The notes under the pieces: generated by a model
What the model was told of the DNA's origin: nothing
Databases searched by the model: none
What the model saw: only the letters and a program-made list of their open reading frames with translations
Assembly: GCA_031290955.1 (NCBI GenBank)
Contig: JAISLJ010000040.1
Location: 1 to 8,259, forward strand
Reading direction: 5' to 3'
Source of the DNA: Zoogloeaceae bacterium
GTDB taxonomy: Bacteria; Pseudomonadota; Gammaproteobacteria; Burkholderiales; Rhodocyclaceae
Length of the DNA stretch: 8,259 bases
Part shown: in pieces, positions 1-6,050 of the stretch
Numbering within the stretch: position 1 is the stretch's first letter
How the letters are laid out: every line of letters starts with the position of its first letter
Made by a program: the position numbers and the translations under genes

Positions 1-86
1 TGTTCCAAGGGCGCAACGAACTATCCAGCCGGGCCGGTCAAACGGGTGGAATCTATCCGCTTCGGCCTGCAAGGGGAAGATACAAG

Positions 87-113
87 GGAGTGCACACTCC
101 GGCGCGAAGCGCC
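87..113. repeat. Two adjacent short perfect hairpins
   Basis: GGAGTG and CACTCC pair across a 2-nt centre at 87-100. GGCGC and GCGCC pair across GAA at 101-113. They sit back to back. Neither is followed by a T-run, so a terminator role is not supported. They look like part of the repeat cluster in this intergenic stretch. Confidence 0.5.
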
Positions 114-190
114 GCATATATTTCCTTGGGCGGTCGCATTGCGGAAAGCCTGGAAGAAATGAGCGTCGCTACGCTCCGCAAGGAAGGACG

Positions 191-238
191 CCCTCTCCCG
201 CCCCTGCGGGGCACCCTCTCCCGCCAAGCGGGCGAGGG
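191..238. repeat. Tandem CT-rich hairpin elements
   Basis: The segment CCCTCTCCCGC occurs twice, at 191-201 and 214-224. The first copy leads into a GCCCC-TGC-GGGGC hairpin at 200-212. The second copy pairs with GCGGGCGAGGG at 228-238 through an 11-bp stem with one mismatch. The same kind of hairpin (pyrimidine-rich arm, short loop, GGGAGAGGG-like arm) recurs at 502-528 and 5768-5799, so this is a dispersed intergenic repeat family in the genome. Confidence 0.55.
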
Positions 239-277
239 GAAAGATATGGGCGCGTTCGCGCCAAAGGGTGGAAGTGG

Positions 278-309
278 ATTACCACGGGCCTTCGGCCCTC
301 GCAATGACG
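278..309 (-). repeat. REP-like palindromic element, copy A
   Basis: A 32-bp unit, ATTACCACGGG followed by CCTTCGGCCCTCGCAATGACG. GGGCC-TTC-GGCCC forms the inner hairpin, and the outer ATTaC/GCAAT ends can pair. It is the inverted counterpart of copy B at 437-468 and is closely related to copy C at 7738-7769. Strand is assigned arbitrarily by calling the CGTCATTGCGAG orientation plus. Confidence 0.65.
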
Positions 310-360
310 AGGGTTTGGGGGTTGGGTGTCTCGTTGCAAGCGCGGGCAGCGGTCTCCGTT

Positions 361-389
361 GTAGGGGCGGGTTTGAAACCCGCCCCTAC
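361..389. repeat. Perfect 29-bp palindrome
   Basis: GTAGGGGCGGGTTT pairs without mismatch to AAACCCGCCCCTAC around a single central G. It lies between the arms of the composite element at 245-501. A 14-bp uninterrupted GC-rich inverted repeat with essentially no loop would extrude as a very stable hairpin, which is the type of structure SbcCD cleaves. Confidence 0.85.
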
Positions 390-436
390 AGTGACGGTAT
401 TTGCGGGCGTTTCGCCATTGCGACCACGCTTCACCC

Positions 437-468
437 CGTCATTGCGAGGAGCGAAGCGGCGCGGCAAT
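437..468 (+). repeat. REP-like palindromic element, copy B
   Basis: A 32-bp unit beginning CGTCATTGCGAGG and ending GCGGCAAT, inverted relative to copy A. The variable middle (AGCGAAGCGGC) differs from copies A, C and D, while the ends are conserved. Units of the general form GTCATTGCGAG...GGCAATCC are scattered in intergenic DNA of many bacteria. That is recollection, not a search result. Confidence 0.65.
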
Positions 469-501
469 CCACCGCCATCATTCGGCGCGAATGCGCCCAT
501 A

Positions 502-528
502 CTCCCCCCCATCGGGGGGCGAGAGGCC
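502..528. repeat. CT/AG-rich hairpin element
   Basis: CCCCCC at 505-510 pairs with GGGGGG at 514-519 across ATC, followed by CGAGAGG. It shares its layout with the hairpin at 5768-5799 and abuts the right end of the composite element. Confidence 0.5.
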
Positions 529-577
529 CAAACAGCGGCATCACCGCGCCCGCAGGGCCATTGCCGTCCGCCAGGAC

Positions 578-586
578 TGTTATACT
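578..586 (+). promoter_or_regulatory. Candidate extended -10 promoter of sbcDC
   Basis: TG-T-TATACT forms an extended -10 box with one mismatch to TATAAT, ending 22 nt before the sbcD start. A TTGCCG at 561-566 resembles a -35 box, but the 14-nt spacing is short, so the call rests on the extended -10. It lies just downstream of the repeat cluster and implies a short leader of about 15 nt. Confidence 0.4.
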
Positions 587-608
587 GGCGGCCTTGCTGG
601 AATTGCGC

Positions 609-1844
609 ATGAATACTCCTTCCCTGAAACTCCTGCATACTTCTGACTGGCATTTGGGCCGGAGTTTGTGTGATCGGGCGCGGCATGCGGAGGCGGAGGC
701 TTTTCTGGAGTGGCTGTTGGCGACGATGCGCGCGCATGCGGTCGATGTGCTGCTCGTTGCCGGGGATGTCTTCGACAGCGCCGCGCCCGGCACACGGGCA
801 CAGACGCTCTATTATCACTTCCTTTCCCGCGCTGCCCGCTTGTGTCGGCATATTGTCGTGATCGCGGGCAACCATGATTCGCCTTCCTTCCTTGATGCGC
901 CGGAACCGCTCCTGAAGGCGCTCTGCGTGCATGTGACGGGAAGCGCCCGCGAGCCGCCGGAGGAGGAAGTCCTGCTGCTCGCCGGGCCGCTGGGCGAGGC
1001 GGAATTGATTGTCTGCGCCGTGCCCTACCTGCGCGACCGCGACCTGCGTCTGGCCCAGGCCGGGGAAGATCTGGCCGACAAGGAAAAAAAACTCCTCGAT
1101 GGCCTGCGGCGGCATTATGCCCGCGTGGGGGAAAAGGCGGCCGAGACGCGACGCATGCTGGGGCGGGAGATTCCCGTTGTCGGCATGGGGCATCTGTTCG
1201 TTGATGGCAGCAGCCGTGTGGCGGATGACGGCACACGCGAACTCTACATCGGCTCGCTTGCGGGCGTGGAAGCGAGCGTTTTCCCGCCGGTGTTCGATTA
1301 TCTGGCCCTGGGCCACCTGCATGCGCCGCAGCGGGTGGGGCAGGAAACCCGCCGTTACAGCGGTTCGCCCTTTCCCATGGGCTTTGGCGAGGCCGGGCAG
1401 CAAAAGAGCGTTTGCCTCGTGACCTTTCAGGGGACAAGGGCGCAGGTGGAAACGCTCGCCATCCCGGTGTTCCGCACGCTCCTCCGCTTGCAGGGCGACG
1501 AGGCGAGTCTCCTTGCCCGGCTTCAGGAACTGCGCGCAGCAGGGGAGGCGGCCTGGCTGGAAATCAGCCTGGATGCGCCCGCGCCCGCCCAGGAGATTTC
1601 CGCTCGTCTGCATCAGGCGGTGGCGGGTTCCGGGCTGGAAATCCTGCGCATCCGTCCGCCGGTGGCCGTCGGGGCGCTCGCGGCGGAAAACGCCGGGGAG
1701 AGCCTGGAAGCCTTGCCGGATGGCGAAGTTTTCCGCCGTTGCCTGCTCCGGCATGAAGTTCCCGAAGACGAGTGGCCGGAGCTTCTGCGCGCCTATGCGG
1801 AAATCACGCAGACGCTTGCGGAAGCCGATCCCCTGGCGGAATGA
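609..1844 (+). CDS. sbcD: Exonuclease SbcCD, nuclease subunit SbcD
   Basis: This is the metallophosphoesterase (Mre11-type) subunit of SbcCD, which with SbcC acts as an ATP-dependent double-strand exonuclease and cuts DNA hairpins and protein-blocked ends in the cytoplasm. All phosphoesterase motifs are present: SDWH (D13, H15), GDVFD (52-56), GNHD (87-90), GHL (194-196) and GHLH (235-238). At 411 residues it is close to E. coli SbcD (about 400). The start at 609 is chosen because the recognisable N-terminus, LLHTSDWHLG, begins just after it. The frame stays open upstream to position 90, but only through repeats. The ribosome binding site is weak. The stop lies 6 bp before sbcC in the same frame, indicating an operon with likely translational coupling. 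The C-terminal portion (about 280-411) fits the capping domain that contacts SbcC. No key residue is missing. Confidence 0.96.
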   Translation: MNTPSLKLLHTSDWHLGRSLCDRARHAEAEAFLEWLLATMRAHAVDVLLVAGDVFDSAAPGTRAQTLYYHFLSRAARLCRHIVVIAGNHDSPSFLDAPEPLLKALCVHVTGSAREPPEEEVLLLAGPLGEAELIVCAVPYLRDRDLRLAQAGEDLADKEKKLLDGLRRHYARVGEKAAETRRMLGREIPVVGMGHLFVDGSSRVADDGTRELYIGSLAGVEASVFPPVFDYLALGHLHAPQRVGQETRRYSGSPFPMGFGEAGQQKSVCLVTFQGTRAQVETLAIPVFRTLLRLQGDEASLLARLQELRAAGEAAWLEISLDAPAPAQEISARLHQAVAGSGLEILRIRPPVAVGALAAENAGESLEALPDGEVFRRCLLRHEVPEDEWPELLRAYAEITQTLAEADPLAE

Positions 1845-1850
1845 ACGGGC

Positions 1851-4800
1851 ATGCGCATTCTGGAAATTCGCCTTGAAAACCTGAATTCGCTGCTGGGTCG
1901 ATGGACGATCGATCTCACCCATCCGGCCTATGAACTCGACGGGATCTTTGCCATCGTCGGCCCGACAGGCTCCGGGAAAAGCACCATCCTGGACGCCATC
2001 TGCCTCGCGCTCTACGGGCGCACGCCGCGGCTGGCGAAAATCTCCTCCAGTGAAAACGAGATCATGTCCCGTCCGGCGCGCACCGCCTTTGCCGAAGTCA
2101 CTTTCACGACCGGGAAAGGGCGCTTTCGCTGTCACTGGAGCCAGCGCCGCGCAAAAAGCGGCCTCCTGCAAGCGCCGCGGCACGAGATTGTCGATGCGGA
2201 TTCCGGCAAGATCTTGGCGCATCGCCTGCAGGAAGTGGCGCTGCGCATTGAGGACGCCACGGGCATGGATTTCGGGCGTTTTACCCGTTCCATGCTTCTC
2301 GCCCAAGGGGAATTCGCGGCTTTTCTCGGCGCGAAGGCCGATGAGCGCGCCCCGATCCTGGAGCAGATTACCGGCACGGAAATCTACAGTCGCATTTCCA
2401 TCGCCGCGCATGAGCGGCATGCGCGGGAAAAACGCGAACTGGAACGGCTGGAAGCGGAATGCGCGGAGTTTCCCCGTCTGGCGGCAGAGGAGGAAGCGGC
2501 GCTTGCCTTGCGGCTTGAACAGGCAATCGCGGCGGAAGCCGGTTTGCGTCGGGAGATTGATGCCCTGACCCTGGCTGCGCGCTGGCGGGAACATCTCGAC
2601 GCGCTCGAAGAAAATCTGCAACAACTCGCCCGGCAGCGGACAGCACTGGAGACGCGCCTTGCCGCCTTTGCGCCCGAGCAGGAACGCCTCGAATGCGCCA
2701 ACCGCGCCTTGCGGCTCGCGGACGATCATGCCCGGCTCATGACGCTCCGCCAGGCGGAGGAAACGGAACGCGCCGCGCTGGAAGCGGCGCAGCAGGCGCG
2801 TCCGGCGCAAAAGGAAGGACAACGTTCGACGGGCGCGGCGTGGCAGGCGGCCAGGCAGCGTTGGGAAGCCTGCCGGGCGGCGCAGCAGGCAGCACAACCC
2901 ACGTTCGACAAGGTGCGGGAACTCGACCTGAAGCTGGCCGAAAAATCCGCCGTGCTGCAAGCACTCGCCGCCCGCATTGCCGCCGCGACGACCCGGCTTG
3001 CCGCGCTGCGCGAAGATGCCGCCCGGGATCAGGCGACGCATGCCGCGCACAGTGCCGAACGGGATCGCCTGCGCCGTCTTCAGGAGGAAAAGCAGGCGGA
3101 TGGTCTTCTGGTGGAAGCGTGGAGCGGGCTGGAAAACCGCTTCGCCCATCTGGAAAGCCTGTTGCTTCAGGACGAAGCCAGAAAGCGTGCCCTGGCCGAA
3201 GCCCACGCGGCCAAGGCGGAAGCCCTGCGCCAGCGGGAGGCGGCCCAGGCGCGTTTTACGCAGGCAAGCCAGGAGCGCGAACAGCAGGCGGCCCGTCTGC
3301 ATGCGGAGGAAAGCCGCCTTGCCGCGACGCTCCAGGGCCGGGAATTGGCCGCGTGGCGTGAGGAATTGCGCGCCCGGACAACGCAGGCGGCGGCGCTCAC
3401 CCAGGCCATGCAGGGATGTGCGCGGCTCGACGCGGCGTGGAAAACCATCGCCGCGCTCACAGAGGAACAACGCGCCCTGCATGCGCGGGCGGTGACGCTG
3501 GAACGAGAGCTGGCGCAGGAAGAAGAACGCCAGACACAGGCGGAAACAGAATTGCGTCTGGCGGAAAACCAGTGTCTCCTGCTCCAGAAGATCGAAAGTT
3601 TCGAAGCTGCCCGTCACAGTCTGCGCGAGGGGGAACCTTGTCCGCTGTGCGGCGCGTTGTCGCATCCCTTTGCCATGCCGGAGGCGCTTCCGGAGATCGG
3701 CGCGGCCCGGCAGCAACGGGAGGCGGCGCGGCAAAAGCGGGAGGCGAGCCTTGCGCGTCTCACCGACCTGCGCATTGCGGTTGCCCGCGTCGTCCAGGAT
3801 CAGGAACGCCAGGAAGCCAGGCTGCGCGAAGAGATGGAAATCGTCGCGCACAACCCGCTTACAGACGGTCCTGCGGACGGCAATCCTGCGGGCGGCAATC
3901 CTGCGGGCGGCAATCCTGCGGGCGGCAATCCTGCGAACGACGATTTTCCTTCCCGTCTTGCGCGTCGGCAGGCGGCATTGCGGCAGGCGGTGGCGGAGAA
4001 TACGGAGAACATGGCGCGTTGCGAGGCGACCTTGCGGGAAGCCGAAACCCTCCTGCACACGCGGGAGACTGCGCGAAAAACGCTGGAAGCAGCGGGCGCG
4101 GCGCTTGCGGAAGCCGAACGGACGATGCTGCACGCCAACCACGGGCGCGACACGGCCCAGGCGCGGCTTTCCACACTGTGCGCGGAAGCGGAACAGGCCC
4201 GCGCAACCCTGGTCGAGGCCATTGCCGCCCTGCGTCAGGAAAGCCCCGTGGATGGGGACGCGCCTGTTCCCGCAGAGGCTTTGCCGTGCGCGGACGCCTT
4301 TGCCTGCCTGCTTTTGGCATTTCCCGCGGAAGGCGATGGCGCGGATACCGCCCTGGACGGGGATCCCGTGGCATTTATACGCCGTTTGCGGGAAAAACTG
4401 CTGGCCCGCCGCGCCGCCTGGCTTTATCGTCAGGCGGAAATCACGCGGGAGGAAGCGGCGATGACGGCGCTTGCGCGCGTTGGCGAGCGCCGTGCCGGAC
4501 AGATTGAGGCCGCTGCCGCCGAACTGCGCCAACAGACGGAAGACTTGCGCCAGCGTGAAGCGGAGAATGCCGCCCTGTGCGCGGAACGGCGGGCGCTCTT
4601 TGGCGAGCGAAATCCCAACCGGGAGGCGGAACGCCTGACCCAGGCGCTGGAGGAAGCGGAGCAGCAGCGGGAAGCGGCGCGGCAGGCGGCGGCGACGGCT
4701 GAACAGGCATTCCAGACGCTGGAGACGAACTTGCGTGAACTTGCCCGGAAGATTGCTGCCCGCGCCCCGGAACTGGCGGCGGCGCAGGGTGATTTTGCGG

Positions 4801-5678
4801 CGCGGCTTTGCGCCAATGGTTTTGCGGATCTGGCGCAGTATCGGGCGGCGAGCCTGCCGGAGGCGGCGCATCGCGCGCTTGCCCGGCAGGCGCAGGCGCT
4901 GGTCGGGGAAGAGGCCGCGCTTGCCCGGCAGGAAGTGGAAAAGAAGCAGGAACAAGCCCGTCTTCTTGCCGAAGCGCGGACAGAAACGCGGGCGCTGCCC
5001 GAACTCCAGACGGCGCTCCGCGAAAAAAACCAGCGGATGCAGGAAACGCAACAGGAAATCGGCGCATTGCGCCAGCGGCTTGCCCACAACGAGGAACAAA
5101 AACGCGCCCACGCCTCGCGCATCGCGGCGCGGGAGGCCCAGGCGCGGGAACGCGCCAGATGGGAACGTCTCCAGGCGCTGATTGGTTCTGCCGACGGCAA
5201 GAAATACCGGAATTTTGCCCAGGGTCTTACGTTCGAGCGCCTGATTGCGCACGCCAACCGACAGCTTGTCAAAATGACGGAGCGCTACCTGCTTTGTTGC
5301 GGCAAAAAGAACCCGCTTGATCTGGATATTATTGATGGCGACCAGGCTGGAGAGATTCGTTCCACGAAAACTCTTTCTGGCGGCGAGCGTTTTATTGTCA
5401 GCCTTGCCCTGGCGCTGGGTCTTTCCAGCATGGCGGGCAGCCGCATGCGGGTTGATTCGCTGTTCCTGGACGAAGGTTTTGGCGCGCTTGATGATGATGC
5501 TCTGGATACGGCGCTGGATACCCTGCTGGGTTTGCGGCGCGAAGGCAAACTGATTGGCGTGATCTCACATGTTCCTGCCCTGCGGGAACGCATCGCCGCC
5601 CGGATTCGTGTTGAACCGCAAACTGGCGGCACAAGCAGCCTGATTGGCCCTGGCGTGCGCGAGGAATCTTCCCGGTGA
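1851..5678 (+). CDS. sbcC: Exonuclease SbcCD, SMC-like ATPase subunit SbcC
   Basis: This is the Rad50-type ATPase partner of SbcD, which binds DNA ends and gates the nuclease with ATP. The N-terminal lobe carries Walker A GPTGSGKST (37-45) and the Q-loop in LLAQGEF (Q152). Two long Ala/Glu/Arg/Gln-rich coiled-coil arms follow, roughly residues 190-590 and 610-1130. They are separated by the zinc hook CPLC (597-600), which joins two complexes through a shared metal. The C-terminal lobe has the signature LSGGER (1175-1180) and Walker B LFLDEGFG (1204-1211, D1207 and E1208), followed by ISHV. The N-terminal sequence and GRFTRSMLL closely resemble E. coli SbcC. At 1275 residues it is clearly longer than the E. 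coli protein (about 1050), with the extra length in the arms. A run of GNPAG repeats (677-695) interrupts the second arm. The start follows the sbcD stop by 6 bp, with no strong ribosome binding site. Confidence 0.96.
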   Translation: MRILEIRLENLNSLLGRWTIDLTHPAYELDGIFAIVGPTGSGKSTILDAICLALYGRTPRLAKISSSENEIMSRPARTAFAEVTFTTGKGRFRCHWSQRRAKSGLLQAPRHEIVDADSGKILAHRLQEVALRIEDATGMDFGRFTRSMLLAQGEFAAFLGAKADERAPILEQITGTEIYSRISIAAHERHAREKRELERLEAECAEFPRLAAEEEAALALRLEQAIAAEAGLRREIDALTLAARWREHLDALEENLQQLARQRTALETRLAAFAPEQERLECANRALRLADDHARLMTLRQAEETERAALEAAQQARPAQKEGQRSTGAAWQAARQRWEACRAAQQAAQPTFDKVRELDLKLAEKSAVLQALAARIAAATTRLAALREDAARDQATHAAHSAERDRLRRLQEEKQADGLLVEAWSGLENRFAHLESLLLQDEARKRALAEAHAAKAEALRQREAAQARFTQASQEREQQAARLHAEESRLAATLQGRELAAWREELRARTTQAAALTQAMQGCARLDAAWKTIAALTEEQRALHARAVTLERELAQEEERQTQAETELRLAENQCLLLQKIESFEAARHSLREGEPCPLCGALSHPFAMPEALPEIGAARQQREAARQKREASLARLTDLRIAVARVVQDQERQEARLREEMEIVAHNPLTDGPADGNPAGGNPAGGNPAGGNPANDDFPSRLARRQAALRQAVAENTENMARCEATLREAETLLHTRETARKTLEAAGAALAEAERTMLHANHGRDTAQARLSTLCAEAEQARATLVEAIAALRQESPVDGDAPVPAEALPCADAFACLLLAFPAEGDGADTALDGDPVAFIRRLREKLLARRAAWLYRQAEITREEAAMTALARVGERRAGQIEAAAAELRQQTEDLRQREAENAALCAERRALFGERNPNREAERLTQALEEAEQQREAARQAAATAEQAFQTLETNLRELARKIAARAPELAAAQGDFAARLCANGFADLAQYRAASLPEAAHRALARQAQALVGEEAALARQEVEKKQEQARLLAEARTETRALPELQTALREKNQRMQETQQEIGALRQRLAHNEEQKRAHASRIAAREAQARERARWERLQALIGSADGKKYRNFAQGLTFERLIAHANRQLVKMTERYLLCCGKKNPLDLDIIDGDQAGEIRSTKTLSGGERFIVSLALALGLSSMAGSRMRVDSLFLDEGFGALDDDALDTALDTLLGLRREGKLIGVISHVPALRERIAARIRVEPQTGGTSSLIGPGVREESSR
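3867..3935 (+). repeat. 15-bp in-frame minisatellite inside sbcC
   Basis: GGCAATCCTGCGGGC repeats perfectly three times at 3879-3923, followed by a 12-bp partial copy to 3935. A degenerate partial unit precedes it at 3867-3878. It encodes GNPAG x3 + GNPA at residues 677-695, a Gly/Pro-rich stretch unlike the surrounding coiled coil. Because the unit is a multiple of three, slippage would change protein length without a frameshift. Confidence 0.9.
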
Positions 5679-5725
5679 TGCATGCTTCTCTTTGGGAGAC
5701 GCCCCCAAATGTTCAAACCTTCTGT

Positions 5726-5755
5726 ATTGCGAAGGCCGAAGGCCCGCGACGCAAA
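5726..5755 (+). repeat. Degenerate REP-like element, copy E
   Basis: ATTGCGAAGGCCGAAGG followed by CCCGCGACGCAA keeps the layout of copies A-D: an ATTGCGA start, an inner GGCC-GAA-GGCC hairpin and a GCAA end. It has diverged at both edges. It lies about 50 bp after the sbcC stop. Confidence 0.45.
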
Positions 5756-5767
5756 ACGCTTTTATCC

Positions 5768-5799
5768 ATTCCCTCTCCCCCTTTGGGGGGAGAGGGAAT
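5768..5799. terminator. Perfect 14-bp-stem hairpin after sbcC, possible terminator
   Basis: ATTCCCTCTCCCCC (5768-5781) pairs perfectly with GGGGGAGAGGGAAT (5786-5799) over a TTTG loop, about 90 bp downstream of the sbcC stop. The right arm is partly repeated just after (GGGAGAGGGGGG), and a short T-run (5814-5818) comes about 14 nt beyond the stem. A canonical Rho-independent terminator would have the T-run immediately after the stem. The hairpin may instead be a member of the CT-rich repeat family seen at 191-238 and 502-528, with any transcript-ending effect incidental. Confidence 0.45.
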
Positions 5800-5878
5800 G
5801 GGAGAGGGGGGATTTTTCTTCGGCGAAGCCGCTATTTTTCATCTTCCCTTTCTGCGGGAAAACCGCCCAGGGGAAAAC

Positions 5879-6019
5879 ATGTGCGCGCGCGTTGTTGACA
5901 TGAGCCAGCCGCTGGCGAACCTTTCTCCGCCGCTGGCTCGTGTTTCTCCGTCGCTGGCGGAGTCTGGCGGGTGGCGGGTTGGGCTTGATGCAGTAGACAT
6001 CGTCAACGACTCGCCGTAG
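5879..6019 (+). CDS. Possible 46-residue small ORF, doubtful
   Basis: An ATG at 5879 is preceded by AGGGG at a 5-nt spacing and opens a 46-codon frame ending at 6019. Its middle is a 7-residue repeat, PLANLSP/PLARVSP/SLAESGG, translated from the 21-bp tandem repeat at 5909-5971. No family is recognised. The promoter for the downstream gene overlaps its last codons, and the repeat alone could keep the frame open. It may be a leader peptide or no gene at all. Confidence 0.15.
   Translation: MCARVVDMSQPLANLSPPLARVSPSLAESGGWRVGLDAVDIVNDSP
5909..5971 (+). repeat. 21-bp tandem repeat, about 2.5 units
   Basis: Units start at 5909, 5930 and 5951. Each begins CCGCTGGC (TCGCTGGC in the third), and the first two end TTTCTCCG. 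Units one and two match at 16 of 21 positions, with all differences in positions 9-13. The third unit keeps only the first 8 or so positions. It lies 23 bp upstream of the -35 box of the next promoter, and 21 bp is two helical turns. Confidence 0.7.
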
Positions 6020-6022
6020 AAT
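5994..6022 (+). promoter_or_regulatory. Sigma70-type promoter of the 222-aa gene
   Basis: TAGACA (5994-5999) and TAGAAT (6017-6022) are separated by exactly 17 nt, and each box has one mismatch to consensus. Transcription would start near 6029, leaving a leader of about 20 nt that contains the ribosome binding site at 6040-6046. This indicates that the downstream gene is transcribed independently of sbcDC. Confidence 0.65.
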
Positions 6023-6039
6023 GCCTTCATCTCAAAATC

Positions 6040-6046
6040 AAGGAGG
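6040..6046 (+). promoter_or_regulatory. Ribosome binding site AAGGAGG that decides the start at 6051
   Basis: A full AAGGAGG lies 4 nt before ATG 6051. The upstream in-frame ATG at 6021 overlaps the -10 box and has no such site, so 6051 is the preferred start. Confidence 0.85.
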
Positions 6047-6050
6047 CATC

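Larger units (their letters stand above)
245..501. repeat. Composite inverted-repeat element (MITE-like or BIME-like)
   Basis: The left arm (245 to about 312) and the right arm (about 433 to 501) are imperfect reverse complements over more than 60 bp. Both arms start at the outer end with TATGGGCGC and a GGCGC...GCGCC hairpin, continue through GTGGATT, and finish inward in a REP-like hairpin ending CGCAATGACG. The centre contains a separate perfect 29-bp palindrome (361-389). No protein is encoded inside. The size, the terminal inverted repeats and the lack of coding content would fit a miniature inverted-repeat element or a paired REP module. I saw no clear target-site duplication. Confidence 0.6.
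1..608. other. Repeat-rich intergenic region upstream of sbcD, no supported gene
   Basis: No convincing coding sequence is visible. One forward frame is open from the window edge to a stop near 163, but its translation matches no family I recognise and runs through hairpin repeats. The in-frame extension of sbcD up to position 90 also reads through repeats and has no homology-like content. The region is instead a string of inverted repeats: hairpins at 87-113, CT-rich hairpins at 191-238, a composite inverted repeat at 245-501 and another CT-rich hairpin at 502-528. A promoter candidate for sbcD sits at the right end. Confidence 0.75.

Noticed and set aside
1..163. Open forward frame entering from the left edge, possibly the tail of an upstream gene
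   Set aside because: Its translation is not recognisable and crosses short hairpins (87-113). Without sequence to the left it cannot be told from chance.
21..304. Overlapping minus-strand ORFs of 68 and 83 codons
   Set aside because: They read through the CT-rich hairpins and other repeats, giving SPAWRERVPRRGG-type peptides typical of translated repeats. No start signals support them.
245..501. CRISPR array or tRNA/structured RNA gene
   Set aside because: The repeats are inverted and not regularly spaced direct repeats, there are no spacers, and no tRNA cloverleaf or CCA-type end is visible.
90..608. In-frame N-terminal extension of sbcD
   Set aside because: It is translated from hairpin repeats and has no resemblance to SbcD. 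The family's N-terminus begins right after ATG 609, and a promoter candidate lies inside the extension.
3859..4374. Minus-strand ORF containing a QDCRP repeat
   Set aside because: It is the antisense reading of the 15-bp minisatellite inside sbcC. The sense reading belongs to a well-supported gene.
279..5252. A 1657-codon open reading frame on the minus strand across sbcD and sbcC
   Set aside because: Its codons lie exactly opposite the sense codons, and sbcD and sbcC share one frame. Stops there need TTA, CTA or TCA in the sense genes, codons rarely used in such GC-rich DNA. The translation is Arg/Gly/Pro-rich with no domain, and the sense genes carry every expected motif.
6021..6050. Earlier start for the 222-aa protein at ATG 6021
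   Set aside because: That ATG overlaps the -10 box and lacks a ribosome binding site, while ATG 6051 follows a full AAGGAGG.
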